From positions 1 to 18,858 of the forward strand of contig JBPCWY010000069.1 of assembly GCA_051009035.1 (NCBI GenBank): DNA of 18,858 nucleotides, given 5' to 3'. This DNA comes from Persebacter sp051009035 (GTDB lineage: Bacteria; Pseudomonadota; Gammaproteobacteria; Tethybacterales; Persebacteraceae). Positions 1-7,107 of this stretch are shown piece after piece (the stretch's first letter is position 1; each line of letters opens with the position of its first letter). The position numbers were made by a program, and so were the translations under genes. The notes beneath the pieces are model-generated. The model made no database searches. It had not been told where the DNA came from and worked only from the letters and a program-made list of their open reading frames with translations.

Positions 1-782
1 AACCGTTCAGCGAATTAAATCCGGACGAAGTTGTCGCATTAGGCGCGGCGGCGCAGGCGGATTTGTTGGCGGGCAACCGGCGCGGGGACGACTGGCTGTT
101 GCTGGATGTGATTCCGCTTTCGCTGGGGTTGGAAACGATGGGCGGTTTGGCGGAAAAAATTATTCCGCGCAACACGGTTATTCCGATTCAAAAATCGCAG
201 GAATTTACCACGCACCAAGACGGGCAAACGGCGATGTCTTTGCATGTCGTGCAAGGCGAGCGCGAATTGACGCGCGACTGCCGCTCGCTGGCGCGTTTTG
301 ATTTGTCGGGCATACCGCCGCTGGCGGCGGGGCTTGCGCGGGTGCGCGTTTCTTTTCAGGTGGATGCGGACGGCTTGCTTTCGGTTTCCGCCGAAGAGCG
401 CGAAACGGGCGCGCGCGCGGAAGTTGCGGTCAAGCCGACTTACGGTTTGGACGAAAAAAAGATTTTGGAAATGCTGCATGATTCTTTTTCCGGCGCGGAA
501 AAAGACGCGGCGATGCGAAAATTATTAGAAAGCCGCCAAGACGGCGAAGCCATGCTACACGCCGTGCAAAACGCAACAACGGACGCCGGAGATTTATTAC
601 CGGCGGAAGAAAAAGAAGCGATAGAAAACGCCGCGGCAAAACTGCAAAAAGCATTAAAAGGCGAAGACCGCAACGCGATAGACGCGGCGGCAAAAGCATT
701 AAACGCGGCAAGCGAAAACTTCGCCGCCCGAAAAATGAACGCGGATATTAAACGGGCGTTGGCGGGAAAGAAAATAGAATAA
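1..782 (+). CDS. hscA: Fe-S protein assembly chaperone HscA (Hsp70 family), 3' part
   Basis: The reading frame is open from base 3 and ends in TAA at 780-782, giving the last 259 residues; the 5' part lies outside the window. HscA is the specialised Hsp70 that works with HscB on the scaffold IscU in the cytoplasm, using ATP to help transfer Fe-S clusters. The visible part begins at the end of the ATPase domain (NPDEVVALGAAAQADLLAG) and passes through the interdomain linker (LLLDVIPLSLGLETMGG) into the substrate-binding beta domain (IIPRNTVIP, QEFTTHQDGQTAMSLHVVQG, CRSLARFDL), then the helical lid. CRSLARF and the GLETMGG form after the linker fit HscA better than DnaK. The length left matches the C-terminal 42% of the usual ~616 residues. 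The ferredoxin gene fdx that usually follows hscA is absent: the next gene is on the other strand. DnaK is the main alternative and is less likely. Confidence 0.93.
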   Translation, partial: PFSELNPDEVVALGAAAQADLLAGNRRGDDWLLLDVIPLSLGLETMGGLAEKIIPRNTVIPIQKSQEFTTHQDGQTAMSLHVVQGERELTRDCRSLARFDLSGIPPLAAGLARVRVSFQVDADGLLSVSAEERETGARAEVAVKPTYGLDEKKILEMLHDSFSGAEKDAAMRKLLESRQDGEAMLHAVQNATTDAGDLLPAEEKEAIENAAAKLQKALKGEDRNAIDAAAKALNAASENFAARKMNADIKRALAGKKIE

Positions 783-784
783 GG

Positions 785-823
785 GATTAACTCCGCCGCC
801 GAAGGCAGCGGGATTGGTTAATC
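785..823. terminator. Hairpin between convergent hscA and LRR gene
   Basis: Arms GATTAAC (785-791) and GTTAATC (817-823) pair perfectly. Inside them CCGC (793-796) pairs with GCGG (808-811), and GCC (798-800) with GGC (804-806), around a GAA loop. The position directly after the hscA stop and just past the end of the opposing gene fits a two-way terminator. There is no T-run on either side, so it may instead be a 3' stabilising hairpin or need Rho. Confidence 0.4.
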
Positions 824-832
824 ATCATTATA

Positions 833-1519
833 TTATAAAGTTGTAATATTTTCCAAATGTGAAAGATGCGGCGGAAGTTTTTTAATGGGATTGCCGTATA
901 AACTTAACTCTTTCAAATTTGTAAGATTGCCGATTGATTCGGGCAGTGTCGTTAACTCGTTCTCCCCTAAATACAACCATTCCAAATTTGTGAGGTTTCC
1001 GATTGATTCGGGTAACTCTGTTAACCGATTAATATCCAAAAACAACCATCTCAAATTTACAAGATTACCGATGGCTTCGGGCAATTCCGTTAACTGATTC
1101 CAAGCCAAATACAACCCTTTCAAATTTGTAAGGTTGCCAATGGCTTCAGGCAACTCCGCTAACTGATTATCTCCCAAATACAACTTTTCCAAATTTGTAA
1201 GATTGCCGATGGCTTCTGGCAACTTCGTCAATTGGTTGCCCCAAAGACGCAACTCGGTCAGCGACAAAATTTTTTCTTTATCTCTGGGAAAACCAACAAA
1301 AATTCCAACTCCATCCCTATGATAATCCGGCACATGATTCTCATCCGCCCACGCGATTAACTCGTCCAGCCACGCATCGGAGCGGGCGGGGAGGGCAAAC
1401 TTTTCGCCCAAGACGCTTTCGGTTAATCTAATCAGCGTTTTCGCCCGTGCAAGAGAAGGCAATCCCTCCGGACGGACGGCGGGCAAACTCTTTTTGTCAT
1501 TGTCGGACGAGTCATTCAT
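833..1519 (-). CDS. Leucine-rich-repeat protein of unknown role
   Basis: A 228-residue protein. Residues 1-83 are a non-repeat N-terminal region, partly charged, with a likely helical stretch around 24-60. Residues 84-221 are six consecutive 23-residue leucine-rich repeats of the form LTNLxxLYLxxNQLTELPEAIGN, with the last one degenerate, ending at residue 228. Such repeats form a curved solenoid that binds other proteins; no enzymatic domain, signal peptide or membrane segment is visible, so a cytoplasmic binding role is inferred but the partner is unknown. A TTG at 1528 would add three residues, but the -10 box TATAAT covers 1533-1528, so ATG at 1519 is preferred. The repeat part is visibly richer in A+T than neighbouring genes, which may reflect repeat expansion or transfer. 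The gene stands alone and converges with hscA. Confidence 0.8.
   Translation of the reverse strand: MNDSSDNDKKSLPAVRPEGLPSLARAKTLIRLTESVLGEKFALPARSDAWLDELIAWADENHVPDYHRDGVGIFVGFPRDKEKILSLTELRLWGNQLTKLPEAIGNLTNLEKLYLGDNQLAELPEAIGNLTNLKGLYLAWNQLTELPEAIGNLVNLRWLFLDINRLTELPESIGNLTNLEWLYLGENELTTLPESIGNLTNLKELSLYGNPIKKLPPHLSHLENITTL
857..1270 (-). repeat. Six tandem 69-bp units encoding the LRR solenoid
   Basis: The coding sequence for residues 84-221 is six in-phase 69-bp units. On the + strand each carries a version of CAAATTTGTAAGATTGCCGATGG followed by CTTC(T/A/G)GGCAACT or a close variant. Similarity at DNA level, not only protein level, suggests recent duplication and possible unit gain or loss by recombination or slippage. 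Confidence 0.8.
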
Positions 1520-1533
1520 CGCCCGCAATTATA
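1519..1533 (-). promoter_or_regulatory. -10 box of LRR gene, near-leaderless
   Basis: On the minus strand TATAAT occupies 1533-1528. A start site 7 nt past its last base would be about 1521, two bases before the ATG at 1519. No -35 hexamer and no Shine-Dalgarno sequence are apparent. Confidence 0.55.
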
Positions 1534-1571
1534 CCCCGTTTCCCGCAAAAACGCGCGAAAACCATCCAAAC

Positions 1572-1650
1572 CCGTCATTCCTGCGAAGGCAAGAATCTCT
1601 TGCGGCATTTTGGGGCGGGAATGAGATTCCTGCCTTCGCAGGAATGACGG
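1572..1650. repeat. Palindromic intergenic repeat (REP/MITE-like)
   Basis: Left arm 1572-1599 and right arm 1623-1650 are inverted copies matching at 27 of 28 positions, separated by a 23-base loop. The core of each arm, ATTCCTGCGAAGGCAGGAAT (the left arm has one change), is itself a small palindrome. From general knowledge, repeats with a GTCATTCCTGCGAAGGCAGG-type core are scattered through intergenic DNA of many proteobacterial genomes as non-coding elements. It lies between the divergent LRR and purL promoters. I see no second copy in this window. Confidence 0.8.
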
Positions 1651-1702
1651 CGGGGGCGGACATCGTGCGGGGGCAGGGGGCGGCAAAAGGCGGCGGGGGA
1701 TT

Positions 1703-1719
1703 TATAATAGCGGTTTATG
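1703..1719 (+). promoter_or_regulatory. -10 box of purL, near-leaderless
   Basis: TATAAT at 1703-1708 predicts a start site near 1715, two bases before the ATG at 1717. There is no room for a Shine-Dalgarno sequence and no convincing -35 hexamer in the G-rich DNA upstream. No PurR-like operator was recognised. Confidence 0.55.
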
Positions 1720-4700
1720 AAGCGTACTTCGGCTTATTTGGGGGCTTCCGCTTTAGAGGAAGTGGAGCGCAAAATCGGCGCGGAACGGTTGCGGACATTG
1801 CGGCGCAACGAAAATTTTGCCGTCTGCGAAGTTTTTTTTGCCGCTTTTGTAGAGCCGTCCACCGCTAACACCGGCGGCGAAGAATTATTACGCTACCTCA
1901 TCGGCGCAACCGCGGATTTTTTCCCCCGAAAAATTACCGGCGACACGGCGTTGGTTGTCCCGCACCCGCGTACAAATTCGCCGTGGTCGTCCAAAGCCCG
2001 CGATTTACTCCACAATTGCGGATTAAAAGAAATTTCGTATTTAGAGCGCGGGTTTTGTTTTCACAACGGCGGCAATACGGCGGATTTATTCGCCGACCGC
2101 ATGACCCAAACCGTTCTGCGCCCCGAAAAAACAGGCAAATGGTTATCTATTTTTGACCGTTTAGTTGATTCTCGCTCTATGCCCGCCCGCATTTCAATAA
2201 AAAACTTGGATAAAATTAATAAAGAATTCGGCTTGGCGTTGAACGAAAACGAAATCGCGCATTTGCGGAAATTGTGCGCGGCGTTGGGGCGCGATTTAAC
2301 CGAAGCGGAGTTAATGATGTTTGCACAGGCGAACTCCGAGCATTGCCGGCATAAAATTTTTCGGGCGGCGGATGCGGGCGGCGGAAAATCTATGATGGAT
2401 TTGATTCGGCAAACGCACGCCGCCGCTCCGGACGGCGTGATTACCGCTTTCGCCGATAATGCGGCGGTGGTTTGCGCGGCGGCGGGGGAAGATTTTGCGC
2501 CAGACGAAAACGGCGTTTTTCGGCGCGGGACGGGCGGTTTGTATCTGGTGGCAAAAGCGGAAACGCATAATCATCCGACCGCGATTTCGCCTTTCCCCGG
2601 GGCGGCGACCGGCAGCGGCGGCGAAATACGGGACGAAGCCGCCGCCGGACGGGGCGCGGCATCGCGCGCGGGTTTTGCCGGTTTTGCCGTTTCGCGTTTG
2701 GCGGCGGCGGATTTGCCCGCGCGGCATGCGCCGTCTTCGCATTTTGCATCGCCGTTGGAAATTATGATTGAGGGACCGCTGGGGACGGCAAATTATTGCA
2801 ACGAATTCGGGCGTCCGTCTTTGGGCGGATTTTTCCGCACTTTTGAATCCGCCGCAAAGGCGGAATCGGTATCGCCCCGCCGTTTGGGTTTTCACAAACC
2901 GCTGATGCTGGCGGGCGGTTTGGGACACATGCGGGCGGGCGGCGAAGGTAAAAAAGCGATTCCGCCCGGCGCAAAAATTATTCAACTGGGCGGACCGGGT
3001 TTTCGGATTGGGATGGGCGGCGGGGCGGCGTCCAGCCGCGTTTCGGGCGGCGATGATTTTGCGTCCGTGCAGCGGGGCAACGCCGAAATGCAAAGGCGCG
3101 CGCAAGAAGTCATAGACGCATGCCGCCGCATTTCGGGCGGGATGTTTTTGTCGCTGCACGATGTCGGGGCGGGCGGCTTGGGAAATGCGGTGATTGAAAT
3201 GGCGCATGACGGCGGGGCGGGCGCGCGCATTTCGCTCGCCGCAATTCCGGTTGAAGACCGCAGTTTGTCGCCGGCGGAGATTTGGTGCAACGAAGCGCAA
3301 GAGCGTTTTGTGTTGGCGTTGGACGCGGATTATTTGGAAAAATTTAGCGCGATTTGCAAGCGCGAAAATTGCCCGTTTGCCGTCCTCGGCGAAGCAACGG
3401 CGGACGGCAAAATTGTCGTGCTGGACGAAAACGGCGAAGCAGTTGCGGATTTGCCGCTCGCCGAAATTTTGGACAATGTCCCCCTCCCGCCCCTTGTCGT
3501 GGAAAATTTTGCGGAGGAATTTTTGGAAGATTCGGAACAAGCGGAAATATCCGCGGCGGAAAATTTTTCGGACAACGCCCCAAAACCCAAGCCGGAAAAT
3601 TCCGCCGCAGTTGAAAGTTTAGAATCCGCCCCGCCCAAAAATCCGCCGCAAAAAACGGAGACGGAAAAACGCACGCCGCAAGCGGATTTGTTGGCGGATT
3701 TATGCCGCGCGGTTTTGCGCCATCCGGCGGTTGGGAGCAAGCGGTTTTTGATTTCTATCGGCGACCGGACGGTGGGCGGGCTGACGGCGCGCGACCAAAT
3801 GGTCGGGCCGTGGCAGATACCGGCGGCGGATTGCGCGGCGTTTTTTAATGATTACGAATCGTTTGGCGGGGCGGTTTTTGCGTTGGGCGAGCGTCCGGGC
3901 GTTGCCGCGTTAAATCCCGCCGCCGGCGCGCGAATCGCCGTTGCGGAAGCGTTGGCGAATTTGGCGGGGGCGGGGGTCGGCGGTTTGGCGCGGGTTAAGT
4001 TTTCGTTGAATTGGCTGGCAAATTGCGCGGATGCAAAACGCGCCGGAGAATTGCGCGCCGCCGTTTGCGCCGCCGCGGATTTTTGCCGGGAATTGCAAAC
4101 CGGCGTTATCGTGGGAAAAGATTCGCTTTTTATGCGCGCCAAAACGGACGGCGATGCGGCGGCGGATGCGGAAGTAGAATCGCCCGCTTTTCCGGTCGCC
4201 GCCGCTTTTGCGCCGCATGACGATGTGCGGCGGGTTTTGACTCCGCAATTATCCGGACGCGCCGATACTTTTTTGATGCTGGCGGAACCGTCCGGACGGC
4301 GGCGTTTGGGCGGGAGCGTTTGGGCGGAAATTACGGGCGTTGCCGCCCCGCCGCCGGATATTTCCGCCGCCGCCATGGAATCGTTTTGGCGCGCTATTGC
4401 CGCATGCCACGAGCGCGGTTTGTTGCTGGCGTATCACGACCGCTCGGACGGCGGTTTGTGGGCGGCGGCGTGCGAATCGGCGTTTGCGGCAAATTGCGGC
4501 GTGTCGTTAATTTTGGACGGGCTTTTTCCGGCGGCGCAAACGGACGGAGGCGAAAACGCTTGCGGCGGCGATATTGCGGCGGCGTTGTTTTGCGAAGAAA
4601 CCGGCGCATTGCTGGAAGTCGCGCCGCAAAACGCGCCCGCCGTTTTGGAAATTTTCGCCGATGCGGGTTTGGCGCAAAATATCCAAACCGCGGGGCGCGC

Positions 4701-5733
4701 CGCGGCGGACGGCAAAATCCGCCTCTACCGCAACAGCAAAATATTATTTGAAGAAACGCTTGATGAATTGCGGCGGGAATGGGAAACGGTAAGTTATGAA
4801 ATCGCCCGCCGCCGCGATTGCCCCGAATGCGCCGCCGAAGAATACGGGCGCGACCCCGCCGCCGTCCAATTATTCGCCCGCCCGCCGCCGGAATATAAAA
4901 CGGCGGATTGGAAAAACGCGCCCTTTTCCATCGGCGGCGCGCGCCCGCGTTTGGCGGTTTTGCGCGAGCAGGGGAGCAACGGACAGCGCGAAATGGCGGC
5001 GGCATTTACCCGCGCCGGTTTTGACGCCGCGGATATTGCGATGGAAGATTTGCGCGCCGGGACGCGGTTGGATGAATTTGCCGGAATTGCGTTGTGCGGC
5101 GGATTTTCGTTTGGCGATGTGCTGGGGGCGGGACGCGGCTGGGCGGAAGGCGTGTTGCAAAATCCGCGGCTGGCGGAGATGTTTTCCGCGTTTTTTGCCG
5201 CGCCGAATACTTTCGCTTTTGGCGCATGCAACGGCTGCCAAGCACTCGCGCTTTTGCGCCCGCTGATGCCGGAGGCGGATTCGTGGCGTTTTCCGCGTTT
5301 CGCGCAAAACCGCAGCCGCCGTTTTGAAGCGCGGCTGGTGATGACGGAAATTCTAAAAACCGATTCGCCGCTGTTTGCCGGAATGGAAGGCGCGTTTTTG
5401 CCCGCCGTGTCTTCCAACGCCGAAGGGCGCGCGGTTTTTGGCGGCGAAAATTTGGACGGAAAAAACGGCGCGGAAAAAACTTTGCGCGCCCCGCCGGTGT
5501 TGCGTTTTGCGGACGGCAACGGCGCGCCCGCCGCAAAATATCCGCAAAATCCGGCGGGCGGCGAAGGCGGTTTTTGCGGTTTTTGTTCGCCGGACGGGCG
5601 GGTTACGATTACGATGCCCCATCCGGAGCGGACATTTCGCTGCGCGCAATTGTCGTGGCGTCCGCCCGAATGGACGGACGATGCAAGCCCGTGGATGCAG
5701 TTGTTTATTAATGCGCGGCGGTTTGCCGATTAA
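1717..5733 (+). CDS. purL: Phosphoribosylformylglycinamidine synthase, long form
   Basis: A 1338-residue single-chain FGAM synthase, slightly longer than the usual ~1295. It converts FGAR, glutamine and ATP to FGAM in step four of purine synthesis in the cytoplasm. Visible in order: an N-terminal domain (SPWSSKARDLLHNCGL); the linker helix region with MFAQANSEHCRHKIF; the first synthase half with ETHNHPTAISPFPGAATGSGG from residue 282 and IWCNEAQERFVLALD; the second half with SIGDRTVGGLTARDQMVGPW and LAYHDRSDGGL; and a C-terminal class I glutaminase with Cys1171 in GACNGCQ plus His1302 and Glu1304 in PHPERTFR, which is the full triad. Residues about 600-655 are an extra acidic/Pro/Lys-rich, low-complexity linker between the two synthase halves that I do not see in the E. 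coli form. The start is set by the -10 box just before the ATG. It is a single-gene unit followed by its own terminator. Confidence 0.97.
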   Translation: MKRTSAYLGASALEEVERKIGAERLRTLRRNENFAVCEVFFAAFVEPSTANTGGEELLRYLIGATADFFPRKITGDTALVVPHPRTNSPWSSKARDLLHNCGLKEISYLERGFCFHNGGNTADLFADRMTQTVLRPEKTGKWLSIFDRLVDSRSMPARISIKNLDKINKEFGLALNENEIAHLRKLCAALGRDLTEAELMMFAQANSEHCRHKIFRAADAGGGKSMMDLIRQTHAAAPDGVITAFADNAAVVCAAAGEDFAPDENGVFRRGTGGLYLVAKAETHNHPTAISPFPGAATGSGGEIRDEAAAGRGAASRAGFAGFAVSRLAAADLPARHAPSSHFASPLEIMIEGPLGTANYCNEFGRPSLGGFFRTFESAAKAESVSPRRLGFHKPLMLAGGLGHMRAGGEGKKAIPPGAKIIQLGGPGFRIGMGGGAASSRVSGGDDFASVQRGNAEMQRRAQEVIDACRRISGGMFLSLHDVGAGGLGNAVIEMAHDGGAGARISLAAIPVEDRSLSPAEIWCNEAQERFVLALDADYLEKFSAICKRENCPFAVLGEATADGKIVVLDENGEAVADLPLAEILDNVPLPPLVVENFAEEFLEDSEQAEISAAENFSDNAPKPKPENSAAVESLESAPPKNPPQKTETEKRTPQADLLADLCRAVLRHPAVGSKRFLISIGDRTVGGLTARDQMVGPWQIPAADCAAFFNDYESFGGAVFALGERPGVAALNPAAGARIAVAEALANLAGAGVGGLARVKFSLNWLANCADAKRAGELRAAVCAAADFCRELQTGVIVGKDSLFMRAKTDGDAAADAEVESPAFPVAAAFAPHDDVRRVLTPQLSGRADTFLMLAEPSGRRRLGGSVWAEITGVAAPPPDISAAAMESFWRAIAACHERGLLLAYHDRSDGGLWAAACESAFAANCGVSLILDGLFPAAQTDGGENACGGDIAAALFCEETGALLEVAPQNAPAVLEIFADAGLAQNIQTAGRAAADGKIRLYRNSKILFEETLDELRREWETVSYEIARRRDCPECAAEEYGRDPAAVQLFARPPPEYKTADWKNAPFSIGGARPRLAVLREQGSNGQREMAAAFTRAGFDAADIAMEDLRAGTRLDEFAGIALCGGFSFGDVLGAGRGWAEGVLQNPRLAEMFSAFFAAPNTFAFGACNGCQALALLRPLMPEADSWRFPRFAQNRSRRFEARLVMTEILKTDSPLFAGMEGAFLPAVSSNAEGRAVFGGENLDGKNGAEKTLRAPPVLRFADGNGAPAAKYPQNPAGGEGGFCGFCSPDGRVTITMPHPERTFRCAQLSWRPPEWTDDASPWMQLFINARRFAD

Positions 5734-5762
5734 TCTTTTTCCGGTTAAAACGGCGGCGGTGG

Positions 5763-5797
5763 TCGGGCGCAAAAAAAACCGCCGCGCCGATTTTTTT
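5763..5797 (+). terminator. Rho-independent terminator of purL
   Basis: TCGG-G-CGC (5763-5770, one bulged G) pairs with GCGCCGA (5784-5790), and seven Ts follow at once (5791-5797). The 13-base loop begins with eight As. It lies 30 bp after the purL stop and just before the next promoter. An alternative stem using GGCGG (5755-5759) with CCGCC (5779-5783) is possible. Confidence 0.55.
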
Positions 5798-5819
5798 AAA
5801 ACCCGTTTTTCCAAAAGCA

Positions 5820-5834
5820 TATAATTGCGCCATG
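5820..5834 (+). promoter_or_regulatory. -10 box of glycosyltransferase gene, leaderless
   Basis: TATAAT at 5820-5825 puts the predicted start site at 5832, the A of the ATG. A weak -35 candidate, TTAAAA (5796-5801), lies 18 bp upstream. The stretch from the -10 to the start (AATTGCGCCATG) is the same as at mnmA. Confidence 0.6.
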
Positions 5835-6905
5835 CCGCCGATTAAAGCCGTGCAAATTATCCCGCGCCTGAACGAAGGCGGGGCGGAACGCGCGGTTGTG
5901 GATTTGGCGCGCGAACACGGCAAAAGCGGGGCGGCGGCGCATATTATTCTGAGCGAAGGCGGGGCGCTCGCCGGGGAAGTCGTGCGCGCCGGGGCGCGGT
6001 TTTTGCGCCTGCCCGTTGCGTCCAAAAATATTTTGACAGCACCCATGCGCGCGCGGCGGCTTTATCGGGCGCTCCTCGCCATCGCGCCCGATTTGGTCCA
6101 TGTCCACAGCCGCGTTCCGGCGTGGCTGCATTATTTTGCCAACAGGCCGCTTTCCATTCCGACCGTCTCCACCGTGCATGGAATCAACAGCGTCAATTTT
6201 TACGGCAAAATCATGACCGCCGCCGATGCGGTCATTTGCCCCGGGACGGACGCGGCGGCGCATGTCAAAAAACATTACGGCGCGGATGCAAAAGTTATCG
6301 GCAGCGGCGTAGATTTGGAATATTTTAATCCGGAGCGCGCGGATGCCGCCGCCGTCTCGCAAATGCGCGAACAATGGGATTTGTCCGGCAAGCGGGTGAT
6401 TTTGCTCGCCGGACGGCTTTCCGCGCAAAAAGGGCATGAAATATTGTTGCACGCGCTGGCGCGGTTGCCCGCCGATGTCGCCGCCGTCATCGCCGGAGAC
6501 GGGCGGCGGCAAAAACGCCTCGCCGAATTGGCGCGGCGTTTGGGAGTCGCCGGACGGACGCGCTTTGCCGGGGCGCGCCGCGACATGCGCGAGATTTACG
6601 CGCTCGCCGACATCGTGTTGTCGTGCGCGGTTAAACCGGAAAGTTTCGGGCGGACAATCGCCGAAGCGTTGGCGATGCAAAAACCGGTCATCGCCGCCGA
6701 CCACGGCGGCGCGCGCGATATCATCACCGCGGAAGAATGCGGCGGAAAATTAATCCCCCCCGCAGACGCCGAAGCCCTCGCCGCCGCCCTGCGCGCCCCG
6801 CCCCCCGATGCGTCAACCTCGCGCGCCCGCATCGCCGCCCGCTTCACCGCCGCCCGCATGGCGGAAGAAACCCTGGCGGTATACCAAAAAGTATTGCGCC
6901 GGTAG
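5832..6905 (+). CDS. Glycosyltransferase, GT4-like (GT-B fold)
   Basis: A 357-residue retaining glycosyltransferase of the GT4 type, which moves a sugar from a nucleotide-sugar donor to an acceptor, usually in making lipopolysaccharide, capsule or other surface glycans. The N-terminal Rossmann domain has the acceptor-side loop NEGGAER (residues 14-20) and the DLVHVHSRVP segment typical of the family. The C-terminal donor domain has AGRLSAQKGHE (193-203), VIAGDGRR and the E-x7-E motif (Glu270 and Glu278 in PESFGRTIAEAL), whose first Glu usually lies near the sugar-nucleotide. There is no signal peptide or membrane helix, so it should act at the cytoplasmic face of the inner membrane or in the cytosol. 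No other glycan genes lie nearby, so donor, acceptor and pathway cannot be assigned. The predicted leaderless promoter fixes the start. Confidence 0.88.
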   Translation: MPPIKAVQIIPRLNEGGAERAVVDLAREHGKSGAAAHIILSEGGALAGEVVRAGARFLRLPVASKNILTAPMRARRLYRALLAIAPDLVHVHSRVPAWLHYFANRPLSIPTVSTVHGINSVNFYGKIMTAADAVICPGTDAAAHVKKHYGADAKVIGSGVDLEYFNPERADAAAVSQMREQWDLSGKRVILLAGRLSAQKGHEILLHALARLPADVAAVIAGDGRRQKRLAELARRLGVAGRTRFAGARRDMREIYALADIVLSCAVKPESFGRTIAEALAMQKPVIAADHGGARDIITAEECGGKLIPPADAEALAAALRAPPPDASTSRARIAARFTAARMAEETLAVYQKVLRR

Positions 6906-6940
6906 TTTTTGGAATTTTTTGGCGCGGCATGATTTTTTTT
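6896..6940 (+). terminator. Possible terminator of glycosyltransferase gene
   Basis: GCGCC (6896-6900), overlapping the last codons, pairs with GGCGC (6921-6925), and two G-T pairs can extend the stem. Five bases and a GA later a run of eight Ts follows (6933-6940). The loop is long (20 bases), so this is only moderately convincing. Confidence 0.4.
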
Positions 6941-6942
6941 GC

Positions 6943-6989
6943 AAAAAAATTAAACATGCAATGCGCGGTTATTTTTGCGGTTGCGCATT
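6943..6989 (-). terminator. Possible terminator of mnmA
   Basis: On the minus strand AATGCGC (6989-6983) pairs with GCGCATT (6966-6960), extendable by two G-T pairs, and a run of seven Ts follows at 6949-6943. The gap between stem and T-run is about ten bases, so the call is weak. The rest of the 202-bp convergent gap is A+T-rich and holds a short direct repeat but no gene. Confidence 0.33.
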
Positions 6990-7107
6990 TGCGGAATTTA
7001 ATTTTCGTATTAATGCCGTAAAATTAATGCCGCGGATAACGCATAACGGCGGGGCGGTTATTTAAGATTGCGTTAAGTTATTAAATTGTAAATTAAAACG
7101 GCGCAGC

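Noticed and set aside
857..1270. CRISPR-like regular repeats
   Set aside because: The 69-bp periodicity is in-frame leucine-rich-repeat coding sequence; there are no unique spacers between short identical repeats.
1520..1528. TTG start for the LRR gene at 1528
   Set aside because: The TTG overlaps the -10 box (1533-1528), so it would lie before the predicted transcript start.
2320..2332. DnaA-box-like TTTGCACA inside purL
   Set aside because: It is coding sequence for the conserved MFAQANSEH segment, and a single degenerate site has no meaning on its own.
2311..3540. A 409-codon open frame on the minus strand inside purL
   Set aside because: It is antisense to strongly conserved PurL coding sequence. 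Its translation is Arg/Ala/Pro-rich with no family pattern, as expected for a shadow of G+C-rich coding DNA.
7009..7032. Direct repeat ATTAATGCCG (7009-7018 and 7023-7032)
   Set aside because: It is short, A+T-rich and intergenic, with only two copies; there is no support for an operator or attachment site.
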